Assembly (NCBI GenBank): GCA_000750105.3
Contig: JPHH03000023.1
Location: forward strand, 62,001-126,000
From: Tolypocladium sp. Sup5 PDA-1
Taxonomy: Eukaryota > Ascomycota > Sordariomycetes > Hypocreales > Ophiocordycipitaceae
DNA length: 64,000 nt
Direction: 5' to 3'
The translations under genes and the position numbers were made by a program. Shown here one piece after another: positions 30,091 through 42,124 of the stretch. Numbering within the stretch: the first letter of the stretch is position 1; each line of letters opens with the position of its first letter. Below the pieces are notes generated by a model. The model made no database searches. It was not told the DNA's origin and saw nothing but the letters and a program-made list of their open reading frames with translations.

Positions 30091-33000
30091 GGCGACAAGA
30101 GCTGGCTGGGCCAGGAGAGACTGATGTGGTTGCGCTGCTCGGTGATGGCGAGTCGAGTGCGGCTCGTGATGTGCCGTGCAAGGCGAGGGTAACACAAAGC
30201 CAATGCCGAACTGCGACCGAGGCGAGTAGCAGCGAACGGGGTATGGAACAAAACAGACTCTCTAGGCGTGGAGGACGAGCGATGTTATAAGCGCAGACCT
30301 TACTACAAAGTAGTCCGTACGGTGCCAGCCCAATGTACCATCCAACTGACATCTGACCTCTCTTGCCTTCTGTGTAAGGTACCTATCCATGCACAGAAAC
30401 ATTCAAGCTTGTTGTCAAACACATCACTAACAAACAAGGTTGATCAGTGATCCCCGTATCTCGGCCCTAGTCAAGAGGTCGGTGCGCCACTCACGGAAAT
30501 CATTGGAGACTGCCTGGTGCATTGCAGAACATCCCGGCCAGCCCCAGAGGACAGGCAAACAAGGCGCTGGAACTTTTTTCGTGCAAGGGCGTCCACGCGC
30601 CGCTTGCCGACGGGTCTTGGGGGTATTATGGGGAAGAGGAGGCGGTGATTGGCGACGAACAGCAGCCAGGAGCGACGAACCAGAAAGTGGATGTCATGGT
30701 CAGGTGGGAATCGTGAATCTGCGCTTGTACACTGTACGAGTCGGCGTGTGATCCGACGGAGGGCCTTTTGCTCTGCCGGCCTGTTCAGAGAACATTGAAC
30801 GTACCAAGGACTTGAAACTCTCTACACAGATGCTGTACAACACGACAAGATGGGCACATGTTACCGCCTCCAGCGGCTTGCAATTCGAGCTTACGGATGC
30901 CCATTCGCAGTTGACGTTGTTGGTGGTTGTCGTCGGATTGGTGTTGGTGACTGTGGCCTTCCGTCCCATTCATGCGGCACGAACCCGAGCTACGCCGCAG
31001 CCGCATCTTGGCTCAAAAGCAAAAGACCCTGCACTGTGCGAGGCTCAAGACTAGCCCGAGTTGGTCTCGGCGGGTTTGCAGAAGTTCGCGCCGGGGTAAT
31101 ACAGCTGAAGTGGTTGAATGATCAAGGTGAGCTTCGCCTCTGCCACTGGCGTGACAGGATGGCGATACCTTACCACAATAGCCAGCTTCCTGAAATGGCA
31201 CTGACGGCGGCAGCCGCATCCACCAGATGTTTATTCGCCGTAATTGCGAACTGGCACGTCGGTCTTGAACCTTGGACCCTCTGCTGCTGTCCCTTCTTCT
31301 TTGTGACACGCCACCCAGCGCTCAGGGCCCGCCAGCGAATACGCTTGAACTGTGCTGGACCACAGCAAAACGTATCTGTAAGTGCGTGCTTTGTTCGCCT
31401 CCGGATACAGCTTTGGCCAACTTTTCCAAGCAAACTGGCCATAAGGATGAGGACATGCTGGACCAACAACCGTCCACACGCCCGAGCTCCGGACGGGATA
31501 AGGTGGCGTTGCACTGTGTGTCGACTAGCAGGGGCCGTCCCGACTGGGGGTGGTCCAACCCAACTCAAAATGGACGCTCGCGATTCCTGCTTCTTCTCCC
31601 ACTCGGTTCGCAGGAGCATGTGGAATGCCGCTCGTCGGTCGCCGTCTCTCCGCAGGTTTCGCTGGTCACTAATCCGTAGGCAAGCGCCACTTGCTGAAGT
31701 CGGGCTGTCTTGTTGTGGACTCTCTTGTTATGCCTGTCTCCGCTCGTGCGGCTGGCTCTCTGCTGTTGCCAACTTCTCTCTCGCCGCTTAGAAGGGAGTC
31801 CCGGGCCAGCGACAGAGGTCCGTACTGTTTAACAAACGCATCAGTGATGTGGTTACATGGCTCGACGTACCCATCGACAGGCTCACACGCCTGGCCGTAG
31901 TGCTCGGAACGCTCCAACGTTGGGAGAATGAAGGGCGGAGATTTGGCCGACAAGAATGACTGCGTTCAAAAATAGTTGCTAGAATAATACTCCGTGCATG
32001 GATTCTACTCGTTCCCGTTGCCAAGCATTGGAAGTGGGTACACTCCGCACCCACTGTGCAGGGCAGGGAGCCGAAGACTCGGAGTAAGAAGTACGAGTAA
32101 GCTTGGGCGCCAGTAGCACATGACACTGACCCCAGCATTCTCCTCAGAGCCCGGAAATCCTCGCGCCACCTGTTATACCTACTTACTGCAGCTGCCAGTT
32201 AGATGGATGGGAAGAATACGAAGCGGTTCTAAGCGCAACCTCTTTCTTGGCGAGGAGCTACTATGCAGCTGGATCAAGTTTATTGTTCATCTCCCTGTTC
32301 ATGTGGCGCGAACCGCCAAACGTCCCTGGAGACATTGGCCTTGACGGCGACCACGTCTACGAAGTACGGAGTGCAGGGCATTGGTTTGGTAGCGACCGGT
32401 GTGTTTTGCCAAGAGGCGTACTTTCTGCTGGCACCAACTGAGCATTCGCGCGCTCGCTGTAGCGGCTGCAGGCAATGAGGAAGGTCGCGGCTGCCTCCAG
32501 TCTGGTGAGCACCAGCATCACGTAAACTTTAACAGCTGGGTTCATCAACAAACCGAGATGGGACAGACGTTCCGCTTTAACCAACTGTCAATAAACTCGT
32601 CTTTGACCCAGATATGGAGCGCAACTTGAAACATGTCGATATCGTCCTCCCCATGTTCACGTGGCTCTTGCCCATGGGGACTCACGTTCTAGTTGTGGGA
32701 CAGAGATCAGGTCCCGCAGTGGCGCTGCAAACTTGTTGAAAGCACCCATTCTCTACGGACTAGACAACAAGCACGTGCGACTATTGCATCTTCATCGACA
32801 TGCCAAGGGATTTAAATTCGTCTTGCGAGCACGATATTGAGTGTGATCGGAGAACGAGGTGATGTCCTGGGCAAAACGTCCCCCCTTTGCAAGCCTCCTG
32901 CAACTTGGCGTGCCCAAGACGGATAAGCGCCCGCCTCTAGTTTAACCTTCACCACATGCATGCAGCCAGGGTATTTAGGCTGGGCCCATCCGGGAACCTT

Positions 33001-35007
33001 TGCATCTCTTGGCTCCGTCTTATTGATGGTTCCCCGGTCATGTCTCGTACGAGTAAAACTACGCCTTCACGCCCTCGGGATCTTTTGTCTGCGTTCTCTT
33101 TTGTGACTCAATTGCCCGAAACACCCGCCAGCCACCCACCGTCGCAACCTCTGATTGTCGTCCCGGGCCACCGCTGCTGCTAGTCAAATGACATTCACAG
33201 GTGTTTGACAGCTCTTGCTCGAGTTTTGTTCTTCTGGCCCATTATGACGGCGCAATCGCGCGACAGGAGCCGTATAGAGCAGATACGAGTGCCAACGATT
33301 GCAAAGGTTACATGCTCTTGAACAACACTGGAGATACATAACTGTATGCAGTGGGCATGGGAACAACTGTTACAGGCGCGGCCCAGTCCTCCATGGTGGT
33401 CGCAACATCTGGTCGTCGTCGTCCGCCCGAGAACACACTCTGCATGCGTGGTGTTGTTGCGTATACTCGTACTGAGCACCCTGTGCGTCTTTACCCTCCA
33501 TGCCCGATGGAAAATTGACTATGAGCCACGCCGGGGCAGTCCATCGGCTCCGGCTCAAGAGCCAGAATTTCCAAGAGCTTTCCCCATGGACGTCATGATT
33601 ACCGAGTACCCTGTATGCCTTGTCAATGACATTGTCATTCTAACCGAGGACTTTTGGCTTCGTGCCTGGCGCCATTTCCCAATATTCCCCAACCCCTGTA
33701 TGTAACTACTTATCGCTGTCCAAAAGGATGTGGCCAGACGTCGATACACTGCGTGGTCATTCATCGGCCGATTGACATTTTTGTTAACCGTAATGGTAAT
33801 TACTCCGATCGCTGAGTTCGAGAGGCCACCCACCGCCCCCAAGACATTCATGACTCCCAATCCCAGCTCACACTGTCACGTCAAATATGGATCGTTCCCA
33901 CCACCCCGAACGTGCTGGATCGGGCTATATCCATTCCGCTTCCGCGCGGGTCGAGAACCAGCTGCTACGACGCCATTACTAAATCCCCCCCACCCGCAAG
34001 ACACTGAAGTTCTCCACGAACATAGCCCTCATCTGCATCAGTATTTCGAGCGCAACTTGCTCGCCATGAGAGACGAAGCTTATGAAACATTGATAGTTAG
34101 TAACGAACATTAGTAAAAATGGTCCACGATACCTTTCGGTCTCCCATTTCCGTTACATGCTTCGCGCCAGTTGCCCCAAGCTGCATATGCTAACTATAAG
34201 TGCGAAAGCAGTTGTACGTTTTGCCAACTCAATGCCCCCCGCCGCAACTTATGCAAGAGACACAGTGTCATAATAACCTCAGTAGCCCATAGGATATAAC
34301 AACAGTTACCATTAAACGTCTCACTTACACGCAGGGTCATGTCTTGTTCAATAGCTAACGGTAGATGAACAGGATGAAATGCACTCTGTTGGGGATAGGA
34401 CACATGCCCCGAGGCAGAGCCCATATTTTATAAGCCTGCTCATCTTTCCGCTCAGCCGGACGGCACTTCATTTATTTATGCCTTCTTATACTCAAGTCTC
34501 CTTATTCGTGAACGGTTGAGCTGCGCAGCTGTGATAAACAGTTCCTGTTTAGGCCCGCATTATCACGTAGAAAGTACTCACGAGTGGCAACAAAGAGACC
34601 CCTCTTCTTCCCTCGCGTTGTAGTGTGGGCAACGATTCACTCTATCTACAGTCCAGTACGATCAGTGAATCCAGATGGGGCTCAATAAACGAGAAACAGG
34701 CTAGTGTTCTAGTGACTATACTTTATATTCCCCTGTATTCCCCCTGTTACTTGACGTTCCTCGCTATTCGTGACGTCTGAGCTGATCATTGCAAAGCAAT
34801 CACATCAGTCATGTGACGATTTGACTAAAATGAGACTCTTGCATACCTGCTAGTGTTCCAACTGTCGATTACAGAACCCTTGGAACTTCCATCTCTTGTG
34901 ACATTAAGAGAGTTGGGCAAGAGACATGTGCTAAATATGACGTTATACGAGCCGTGCAATTATGATGGTATATACAAGAATTGCTAAACAGGGCTGTGGT
35001 CTTTGAC
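30091..35007. other. Gene-free stretch of ~4.9 kb
   Basis: The longest region without a recognisable gene. It contains many overlapping open frames on both strands (the longest is 313 codons, 30850-31791, plus), all rich in Arg, Cys, Trp and Ser and without family motifs, as expected for chance frames in moderately GC-rich DNA. The first few hundred bases hold the OPT promoter. No repeats, tRNAs or transposon ends recognised. Non-coding RNA genes cannot be excluded. Confidence 0.5.
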
Positions 35008-36023
35008 TTATACAGCAGATGCAATCTTTCGCTGGTAGTTCCCATTCTTCACCGCAAGCTGTGCCTCCCAGAGCATTGCGCCACCGTAGTTGGGGAGGTT
35101 CATGTTCTTGACCCCCTGGATGGCTCCAACCAAGGTGTTGGCATCGACGTAGCCTTGATCACCATCTGCACCGCTGGCCAAGGCACCGATGAAGAGCTTT
35201 GCCTTGCCGATGCCCTTGCTCCAGTTTTTGACAGCCTGTTTGAAGCCAGATTGCGCAATGTTGCATTCTCCATTGTTGTAAAACTGAACCCAGACATAGT
35301 CAAGTTCCCTGCATACGTCGAGGGGTTGTGAAGCATCGGGGAAGGGGCATTGCGGAGCGGCCGTCAGGTAGTACTTCTTGCTAGTGTCGGATTGTATGTT
35401 GGAGCGCAGTCGCTTAACCATCGCCAAATAGCCCGTAGGGTTGCCAGACTCGTTGTCTGTTTGCTGTAAGTGTCGCTCACTTCGTAGACAAGAGGGGACA
35501 CTAGGTTACGCAACCTACCCAAGTCAACGCCATCCAGCTTCACATCTCCAAATGGACGGAGCTCCTTGTTTGCCGTACCGCCTAGGAAGAGATTCCAGAG
35601 AGTATCGGCAATCTGCTCTCCTTGAGAATCGTCCTGAAGTGTTACATCGGCGTAGTCGTTTGCACCACCAAGGCTGAGGATGACCAGCTTTCCGGATGAT
35701 TGGCACTTTTTAATTGCCGAGACTAGTGGTGAGCCGTCCTTGAGGGCAGTGGCACCGGCCTTGCGCTGAGCGTCGGATGGCTCGTCCAGGCCGCTGATAC
35801 TCAACGACGGATAACCACCATCGCTGAAGAAGTAGTTCAGGAAAGCAAGATTAACAATGCTGTAGGAGCTGTCGCCACAGACATTATCCAGTGTAGTGCT
35901 ATCATCCTCCGCGCCCCAATAGATGGTGAGGCGACCGTTGCCAGCGGCTTGAGACGTGGCTGGTAGGGCATAAGCGATGGAGCCCAAAAGGCCTGTTGCG
36001 GCCAGCGCGATGTGGAACAACAT
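35008..36023 (-). CDS. Secreted GH18 class III chitinase (317 aa)
   Basis: Two exons, complement(35008..35456, 35519..36023). The 62-nt intron falls inside the catalytic motif and splits Asp169; joining gives LDGVDLDNESGNPTGY, the DGxDxDxE signature with Glu171 as proton donor. Residues 1-19 are a signal peptide (MLFHIALAATGLLGSIAYA), so the enzyme is secreted. RLTIYWGAEDD opens the TIM barrel and LVILSLGGAND is the SxGG substrate-binding strand. The C terminus (NYGGAMLWEAQLAVKNG) completes the barrel; no chitin-binding module, Ser/Thr linker or GPI tail follows. Known reaction: hydrolysis of beta-1,4-GlcNAc bonds in chitin, for wall remodelling, nutrition or attack on insect, nematode or fungal targets. 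A TATA-like element lies ~50 nt upstream of the ATG. Confidence 0.93.
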
Positions 36024-37905
36024 TTTGAAGAATAATAAAGTCGTTATGTACAAGGAGTAAAATCCTCTGAAAATATATATACCAGCGACGAAATGTCTCG
36101 TAGAAGATGACCTGATCTCCTGTAAAGAATAAGAGCACTGGAGAACGCAGCGCTGCACTGGCTCTATTTATCTTAGAGTATCTCTTTAACTCTTCGTTGA
36201 ACTTTGCCAGTTCTCTCTGGTTATTGAAGCTGTCGAGTCCAGGAAAGGAAGGTGACGCTGACACCTCACCCCTTAAGTCTCCTATGAAGCTACAGAGTAC
36301 GGACTGAGCCTGAATAGGTGTAGCACACCATTGGGAGTGGTAACGTACTTGATTGGGCTGAATGACTGATATGACCATGGAAAGGTAACTTAGCGGCCCT
36401 CGGAACACGTTGCGTGTCCTTCGTCTCTGTGTAAATACCTCGTAGACCACGTTACATATCAAAGTTTGGTCACAAGGTGTCAAGGACCATCTGCAACATA
36501 TACAGACGTATCTACGTCGCATCACCATGTTTACATGTTGGCCGTCTATTTTCGCATCGCGAGAGGACTTGCCGCTTGTTCCGAATCACCGTCTTGGGCC
36601 AACACTGCAGCAAGAAGGAAGCAATACAGGCAGCTGGACCCTCGGTGGGGGTCAGAGAGAGCGGCAACGGAGATTATGAACGACCAGTTTAATCGGTCCT
36701 TTTAAGGACCGACCTATTATCTGGGTTGACTGTCTAGATCAACTCTGCTCTTCCGATGGGCGGTAGGGATTTAGGGGCGCTTCTACGTTAATGGAGAGGA
36801 TCACGGATGGCCTCAAATGGTCTCCCAAGCTGAGTTGCTACAAGATGACTGGCGCAAAACGCTTTGGTGTTGTCTTAACATGAACACCAGCAGCTCCGTG
36901 TTGTGGAAATAATTTCTCCGCCCCTGTTCCTGCGCTCGGGAGTGTGGAACAATAAACGCAGCTGCAACGATGGTCTGATGGGTTTATGCCGATTCTAGCT
37001 AGCAGCGTCCGTGTTGGGGAACACTGGGAATCTGAATGGGCATGTCGTGCGGGGTATTAGCGAGCAACGTGATAGGAGACGTAAGCAGGCTTTGCAGGTA
37101 AGCCCGGAAGCCGACCGTGATAACGGCTCCTTCGTCTGAACAGCTATTGGGAAGGCCATGATTATCGTTCCGACTATGACCTGCTATGGATGCCGAGAAG
37201 ACCCCTAGGCTTCTATGACTTTGCCGCAATGCGGTAAGCCGCTAACTGAAGGCATTGCAAACACGTTCTCAACCGTAGCACCTGTATCTTTGAGAGGTCC
37301 TTCCCTGCCTGTCGACAGGTTTTATGGGGGCAGACTTTCCCCCGTCGAGGCTCTCCTAGAGCGCAATGAGGAAAGGCGGTGCTGCCAAAGGTTGAGGGAT
37401 TGTGCTCGCCCGTTTGTAACCCCTGCTGGAGGGAGATAGGCACCTTCGGCATGGTCGATGGCCCGGGTGCGTATTAATACAATCACTATCATGCAGTCAC
37501 AGCTGATTGATGGATGTACCGGTGTTCCAATTGTCGCCAACGACCATGGCAAGGCTGCCTTCTCTACTTCTAGTCGTGTACAGGCCCTCTCGAACATGGG
37601 CCAAAAAGCCACAGTATGCATTTTACGCACCGTGGCTGTACGAATCTTTACGCATGTGTTGGGTGAGCTCGTGAACCAGCAGCTTTATAGGGTGAGGACC
37701 GTGAGGTACACTTAGATCCGGGAACATTAGAGAGACGGCTAGTTTATGAGTCTTTGCAGTTTTGATACATATAACTGCCGTTACTTACAATCCCATTCCA
37801 CTCCAAAGACTCCAGCAGCTTTCGGATCGGAAGGTGTTCAAGCTTGGGATTGGTACAGAGAAGCCTGCACAGCACCAACCATCTTTCACTGATCCTATAT
37901 CACCT
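36024..37905. other. Intergenic region, ~1.9 kb
   Basis: Chitinase promoter on the left, 3' flank of the YhhN-like gene on the right. Only short unsupported open frames; no repeat or RNA gene recognised. Confidence 0.5.
36073..36081 (-). promoter_or_regulatory. Possible TATA element of the chitinase gene
   Basis: A TATATATAT run on the minus strand, 50-58 nt before the ATG at 36023. Spacing is short but feasible; motif evidence only. Confidence 0.3.
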
Positions 37906-38562
37906 TTACAACCCCGAGGCAATAAGAAACTGACCAGAATAGTAGAAGGTCCAAACCGCATACTGCATCCACACACGATGGTGCGAGTCAGCCGGGAGCA
38001 CAAACTCATCGGTTGAGAGAATGGTGTCCGACAGAGCAAAGAGAACAGCACCCGTGACAACTTGGTGACTCTGTACAGTGAGGACCGCAAGAACCATGGC
38101 CAGAATGACCGAAGAGTAGACGACGATTGGCAAACGCAGTGCCGGGCCTACTCTCGGCACCAATACGAAGCCCATGACGGGAGCCAGGGCTAACATGGCG
38201 GTGGCGAGAGCCTGTCGCCAGGTTTCGGACAAGATTTGCTCGATACCGCCGCCAAGACGAGCAAACAGGGCAATGTAAAAGATGTGAGCTACCAGGAAGC
38301 TCCCGAGGCCGCGGAGGAAAGCCTTCTCACCAGGCCAGGCGAGGAAAGCGTCGCCCACCGAGCCCAGTGCCAGTGCGGGTACAAGCAGCGATGACTCTCC
38401 ACGCACGGCTGCATAGAGTGAGAGGAGCGCCGTGGAGGCGGCCTTGGAGACCATGCGCGAGTGACTTGGAGTTGCGCGGATCTGTATGCCATAGAGGACC
38501 GCCGCACTCGCCGAAACTACCAGTACGGCAGCGTCAAGTACGGGGAGGTTGTCGAACCCCAT
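37906..38562 (-). CDS. YhhN/TMEM86-family membrane protein, lysoplasmalogenase-like (218 aa)
   Basis: Intronless. From ATG 38562 the protein begins MGFDNLPVLDAAVLVVSASA and has about seven to eight hydrophobic segments. GSVGDAFLAW (with the conserved Asp of the family's GDxxL step) and LVAHIFYIALFA (His) are the core YhhN signature, and ALSDTILSTDEF supplies the second conserved acidic patch. The end, VWTFYYSGQFLIASGL, matches the usual final helix with YYxxQ. Human TMEM86B and some bacterial members hydrolyse the vinyl-ether bond of lysoplasmalogens; fungal substrates are not established, so the activity is inferred. The frame is open for 11 codons before the ATG without another start codon. 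Confidence 0.82.
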   Translation of the reverse strand: MGFDNLPVLDAAVLVVSASAAVLYGIQIRATPSHSRMVSKAASTALLSLYAAVRGESSLLVPALALGSVGDAFLAWPGEKAFLRGLGSFLVAHIFYIALFARLGGGIEQILSETWRQALATAMLALAPVMGFVLVPRVGPALRLPIVVYSSVILAMVLAVLTVQSHQVVTGAVLFALSDTILSTDEFVLPADSHHRVWMQYAVWTFYYSGQFLIASGL

Positions 38563-39488
38563 GATGCCGGATGGCGCTGAAGAAGTCGCTGCCACGAAAG
38601 GCTGACACTGTCTCCAGGAGAGTCCAAAGCCACCGAAGAGGAATGTTTGGTGTGGGATCGTACGGTATCGACGTGGTATCCGGAGCGCAGAGTTGTTGAA
38701 TCGCTCGTTGATTGGCGTTTTGCACTGCCAGGTGCTCGGGTGGAATCGACGTATGCAGACTTGTCGTTACCGTGTAGAGGCTCATTGAACTCGGCAACAT
38801 TTCTGACTGTAATGACGAGGGAGAATGACTGGAGAACGCAGAGTGTGACTCTATTAATGCCGAGGCCGAAATAAGCCGTGGGGCATTGCCACGACGGGCG
38901 CATGTGAATCAGCGACCATTCAGTTGGGTGCAGCAACATTCTTGCCAGACCCCCAGTAAGGCAGCTCCAAAGGCAAATACGAATACTGAGCCAAGCAGCT
39001 ATCTACAATCCACCGTACGGATTACAGACATCTCAACTGTGGCAGCCAAGTGACAGGCCTGGCAAGCAACGAATCTGGCACAGTTGGTCGCAGACCGCCG
39101 TGTCTCAGCGCCTCCAGTTTGGCGTTAGCGCGGGACAGACGATCAACTTGCTGGAGACCGAACCAATTGAGGCACGCATGGGAAGCTGGTTGCTCACGGT
39201 TGTGAACCAGTGACGAGCCAGCGGCCTCTTCTCCCCACCAGACTCGACTTTTCTCCGCAACCAAGTACGAATAACACGGAATGAAATTCTGCTCGGAAGA
39301 GGCCAGCTACCCTCGCAAGCCTCGTGGCTCTGCGACAAGAGATAAATCGCCGAAGGACTGCGCCGCTCCGCTTGTTTTGTATATTCTCGCCCACGAAATC
39401 AGCTCCATTTCGAAAGATGTGCCAAGGCTACCATGTCAAGCGAGCCCCCGAGGGCCCCGATCGGCCTCGGAGGTCGGCCCCTGGCAAT
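38563..39488. other. Intergenic region
   Basis: Promoter of the YhhN-like gene and 3' flank of the GRDP-like gene. No supported gene or repeat. Confidence 0.5.
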
Positions 39489-42124
39489 TACGAACCGCCT
39501 CCACCACCTCCACCTCCACATCCGCCGCCGCCGCCGCCGCCGCCGCCTCCGCAGCCGCCGCCTCCTCCTCCGCAACCACCGCCGGTCGCGCCACAGCTGC
39601 CGACAGCACATGCTCCCGCCTAGGATATGCGTTAGTCCTTTTGTACAGGCTGAGCTCGCAAAGAGGCCAAATGAACCACTTACTCCGGCGGCGCTGCAGG
39701 CTCCTGCTCCGCAGGCTCCCACACCACCAGCGCCACACGTTCCTGCAGCACAATTGCCCCAGGCGCCAGCGCCACCAGTAGCGTAGGCAGGGTCCCATCC
39801 GTAGTACATGCCAGGAGCAAAGTACATGGGATACATGAACGGTGAATACACTGTTCTGCAGCATCAGCGTCCGTCGCACGGGCCTGGGACTGAGAGGGGA
39901 GGGTGTCAAAGGCAGGCCATACTGTAGTAAGAATATCCCCAGTGGTCGTAGTACTGGTCTCGGGGAGGCAACTTGCGTCCCTTCTTCTCGGCACGCTTGG
40001 CCGCCTTTTCGTAGTCGCGCTCGAGCTTCTGCTGGTGACGGGCGCGCAGATAGTTGCCAACTTTCTGCCGCTCGGCAGTCTCGAGGGATCGGACGGCGTT
40101 GTGAGCCGAGATGTGAGCCGAGTTGTCTGGGGGGCAAAGCCGCGCGGCTCCTGAGTTGTGAAACGACTCTGCCATCTTTTCTTCCTTTGAGACGCGGAGG
40201 AGCTTGCCAATCGACGATATTTGCGCGGACCGTATTGCTGAGAACGGTCAGTCTCTTCAACCCCAGCACGGTGAACGGCAACAACCTACTTTCACAGTAC
40301 CAGCAAGTGCACTCGCTGTATATCTCGCCGAACGATTCTTGGTACGTCTTGGTCGTCCACTCAAACGCTGCGCTGAGTTTGCTCTCGTCAATTTTATCGT
40401 CATGGTCAATGAACTTGCGAGTCCTCTCAACCGTGTAGGCATAGTAGGCAGCCGGGCTCAGCTGGTGCGTGTGCCAGGCCAAGTCAACATCCAGTGTCGG
40501 GACGGCGACATGCCCGGGATGTGCCTTTATTATGGCGATGAATCGCCGGTACTTTGTGATCAACCGCTGCATGGTGTCTCGTGCCGACGGACTGTGCAAC
40601 CAGTCCAGCCTACACATTTTGTCGATGAAGACGCCTTGTCGCATCACCGCGCCGCCGAGGTCGAGCGCAAACGACGAAAAGTTCTCCCAGTATCTGCTCA
40701 TCATCTTGCGGACGCATACCTTGGACTTTGGGTGCAAGCGATACCGTCCCCAGCCGGTTGCGCCATCAATTTGGCGGACTCGTTGGTCATCGCGGATCGT
40801 CTCCTCTATCATTGCCCGCACTGTCGCCATGGTGGGGTGTGCATCGCCGTCGAACTGTAGCAGTTCCATTGCCTTGATGCGCAGATCGAGCTGGATCATT
40901 CGATTCGGGAAGGTGAGCGGGAATATTTGCGAAGTTGGAGGCGAGGGCACGCGCTCCGGGCGGCCGGTTTGCGGGTCGAGCAGCGTGCCTGGCATGGGAA
41001 CGGAGCGGCTGAGAAGCAGAGCTGCGTCTTGCACAAACTTGGAAACAGACAGGAGCTCCTTGTAATTCCCACGCTCACACGTGGAACATGTGTGACTGAA
41101 CTGGCCATCTCCGTAGCCACGCCCGACCAGCCCAGGCAACCTGCCGAGCAGTTAGCGCTGAGGCTCCAGCGGATACAGTTGGCAGGAAGGAGTCTTTGTA
41201 CCGGTCTGGTTTGGCACTTTCGTCCATTCCGCACGTCGTCCACGGCACATCGTCGGTTCGCAAGCAGAAGGGACATTTGATGCTCTTGGTCGGGGAATCG
41301 TCCTGGTTTGCCCAGGCCCGACCAGTCCGCGTTGTCCAATGCTGTTTAGCCTCGGCAGACACAGTGTAGTTACAGAAAGCGTCGATGGCTTCGTTGACGA
41401 CGCGCCACGGCATGCCGGCAGTCCAATAATTGCCCAAGCCGTGTCGCATGGTGTCCTCGAGGAATGCCCTCGGGTTGAGCATGTGCGCGTGGAAGACCAT
41501 CAAAACATCTAGTTTCCGTCAGCTGCGTCCGAGAGTCCACCTTCACATCTGCAGACACGAACCTAGAGGCGGCAGCATGTTTTCCTTCCAGACGGTGAGA
41601 GTCTCGTCCGAGGGAAACCTGCTGTACCTGGGGTTGCCCGAGACCTCCATGTCTGCCTCCCTCAACATGACCCCGGACAGGCTGTGCCACCAGGATTCAT
41701 ACCGGTCAACGGCGCGTGCGACAAAGACGGCCCATCTCTTCTCACGGATCTTGCTGATGGCGATTTTACGTTTGTCGTCCTCGGTGAGCTTGGCCGCGTC
41801 GGCGTCGGGGATGGCTCCCGAGGACAGGTCCTCTCTCTCGGCGTCGGCGCGACTGTCCCATATGTTCCAGAGGCCATCCGTGTACCCGACATCCTCCTTC
41901 ATCCCCTGGAGCGCATGGAGCAACTTGAGGTGTGCCAAACACGTGTCGGGATGGGGGACTGTGGGCGTCGGGGACAGCGACAGCGCTGCGAAGGACGCAG
42001 TCACGTCGACATCGTCGGGGAGTGGACGGTCAGGCCCCGTCGCGACAGCGTACCCGGGCGGCAGCTCGTCATTCCCGTCGATGGTCTGAGGCCTGGTATT
42101 CGTGCTGCCGTGTGCTTCGTTCAT
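39489..42124 (-). CDS. Glycine-rich domain-containing protein (GRDP/DUF1399-like) with Gly/Cys-rich tail (777 aa)
   Basis: Six exons on the minus strand: 41563..42124, 41202..41508, 40290..41140, 39923..40237, 39684..39850, 39489..39620; introns of 52-72 nt, several with CTAAC or CTGAC branch sites. The DUF1399 hallmarks are present: a W-x3-R-a-x-RY core (RWAVFVARAVDRYESWW), MVFHAHMLNPRAFLEDT, VPTLDVDLAWHTHQLSP, and the Cys pair of CWYCE. HAHMLNP and DLAWHTHQL carry conserved His residues that could hold a metal. The C-terminal ~90 residues, spread over two exons, are almost only Gly, Ala and Cys, with Cys spaced every 3-9 residues, and end GGGGS. The second intron's donor (GTACAA) is the least secure. 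Plant GRDPs act in stress and auxin responses; fungal function is unknown. Cytosolic; no signal peptide. Confidence 0.85.
39520..39600. repeat. GGC/GCC-type triplet tract encoding poly-Gly
   Basis: A run of CCG/CCT/CCA triplets (minus strand GGC/GGA/GGT) within the last exon of the GRDP-like gene. It encodes the Gly runs between cysteines and is prone to length change. Confidence 0.75.

Noticed and set aside
30850..31791. 313-codon open frame in the gene-free stretch
   Set aside because: High Arg, Cys and Trp content, no motif, and overlapping open frames of similar quality on the other strand; likely chance.
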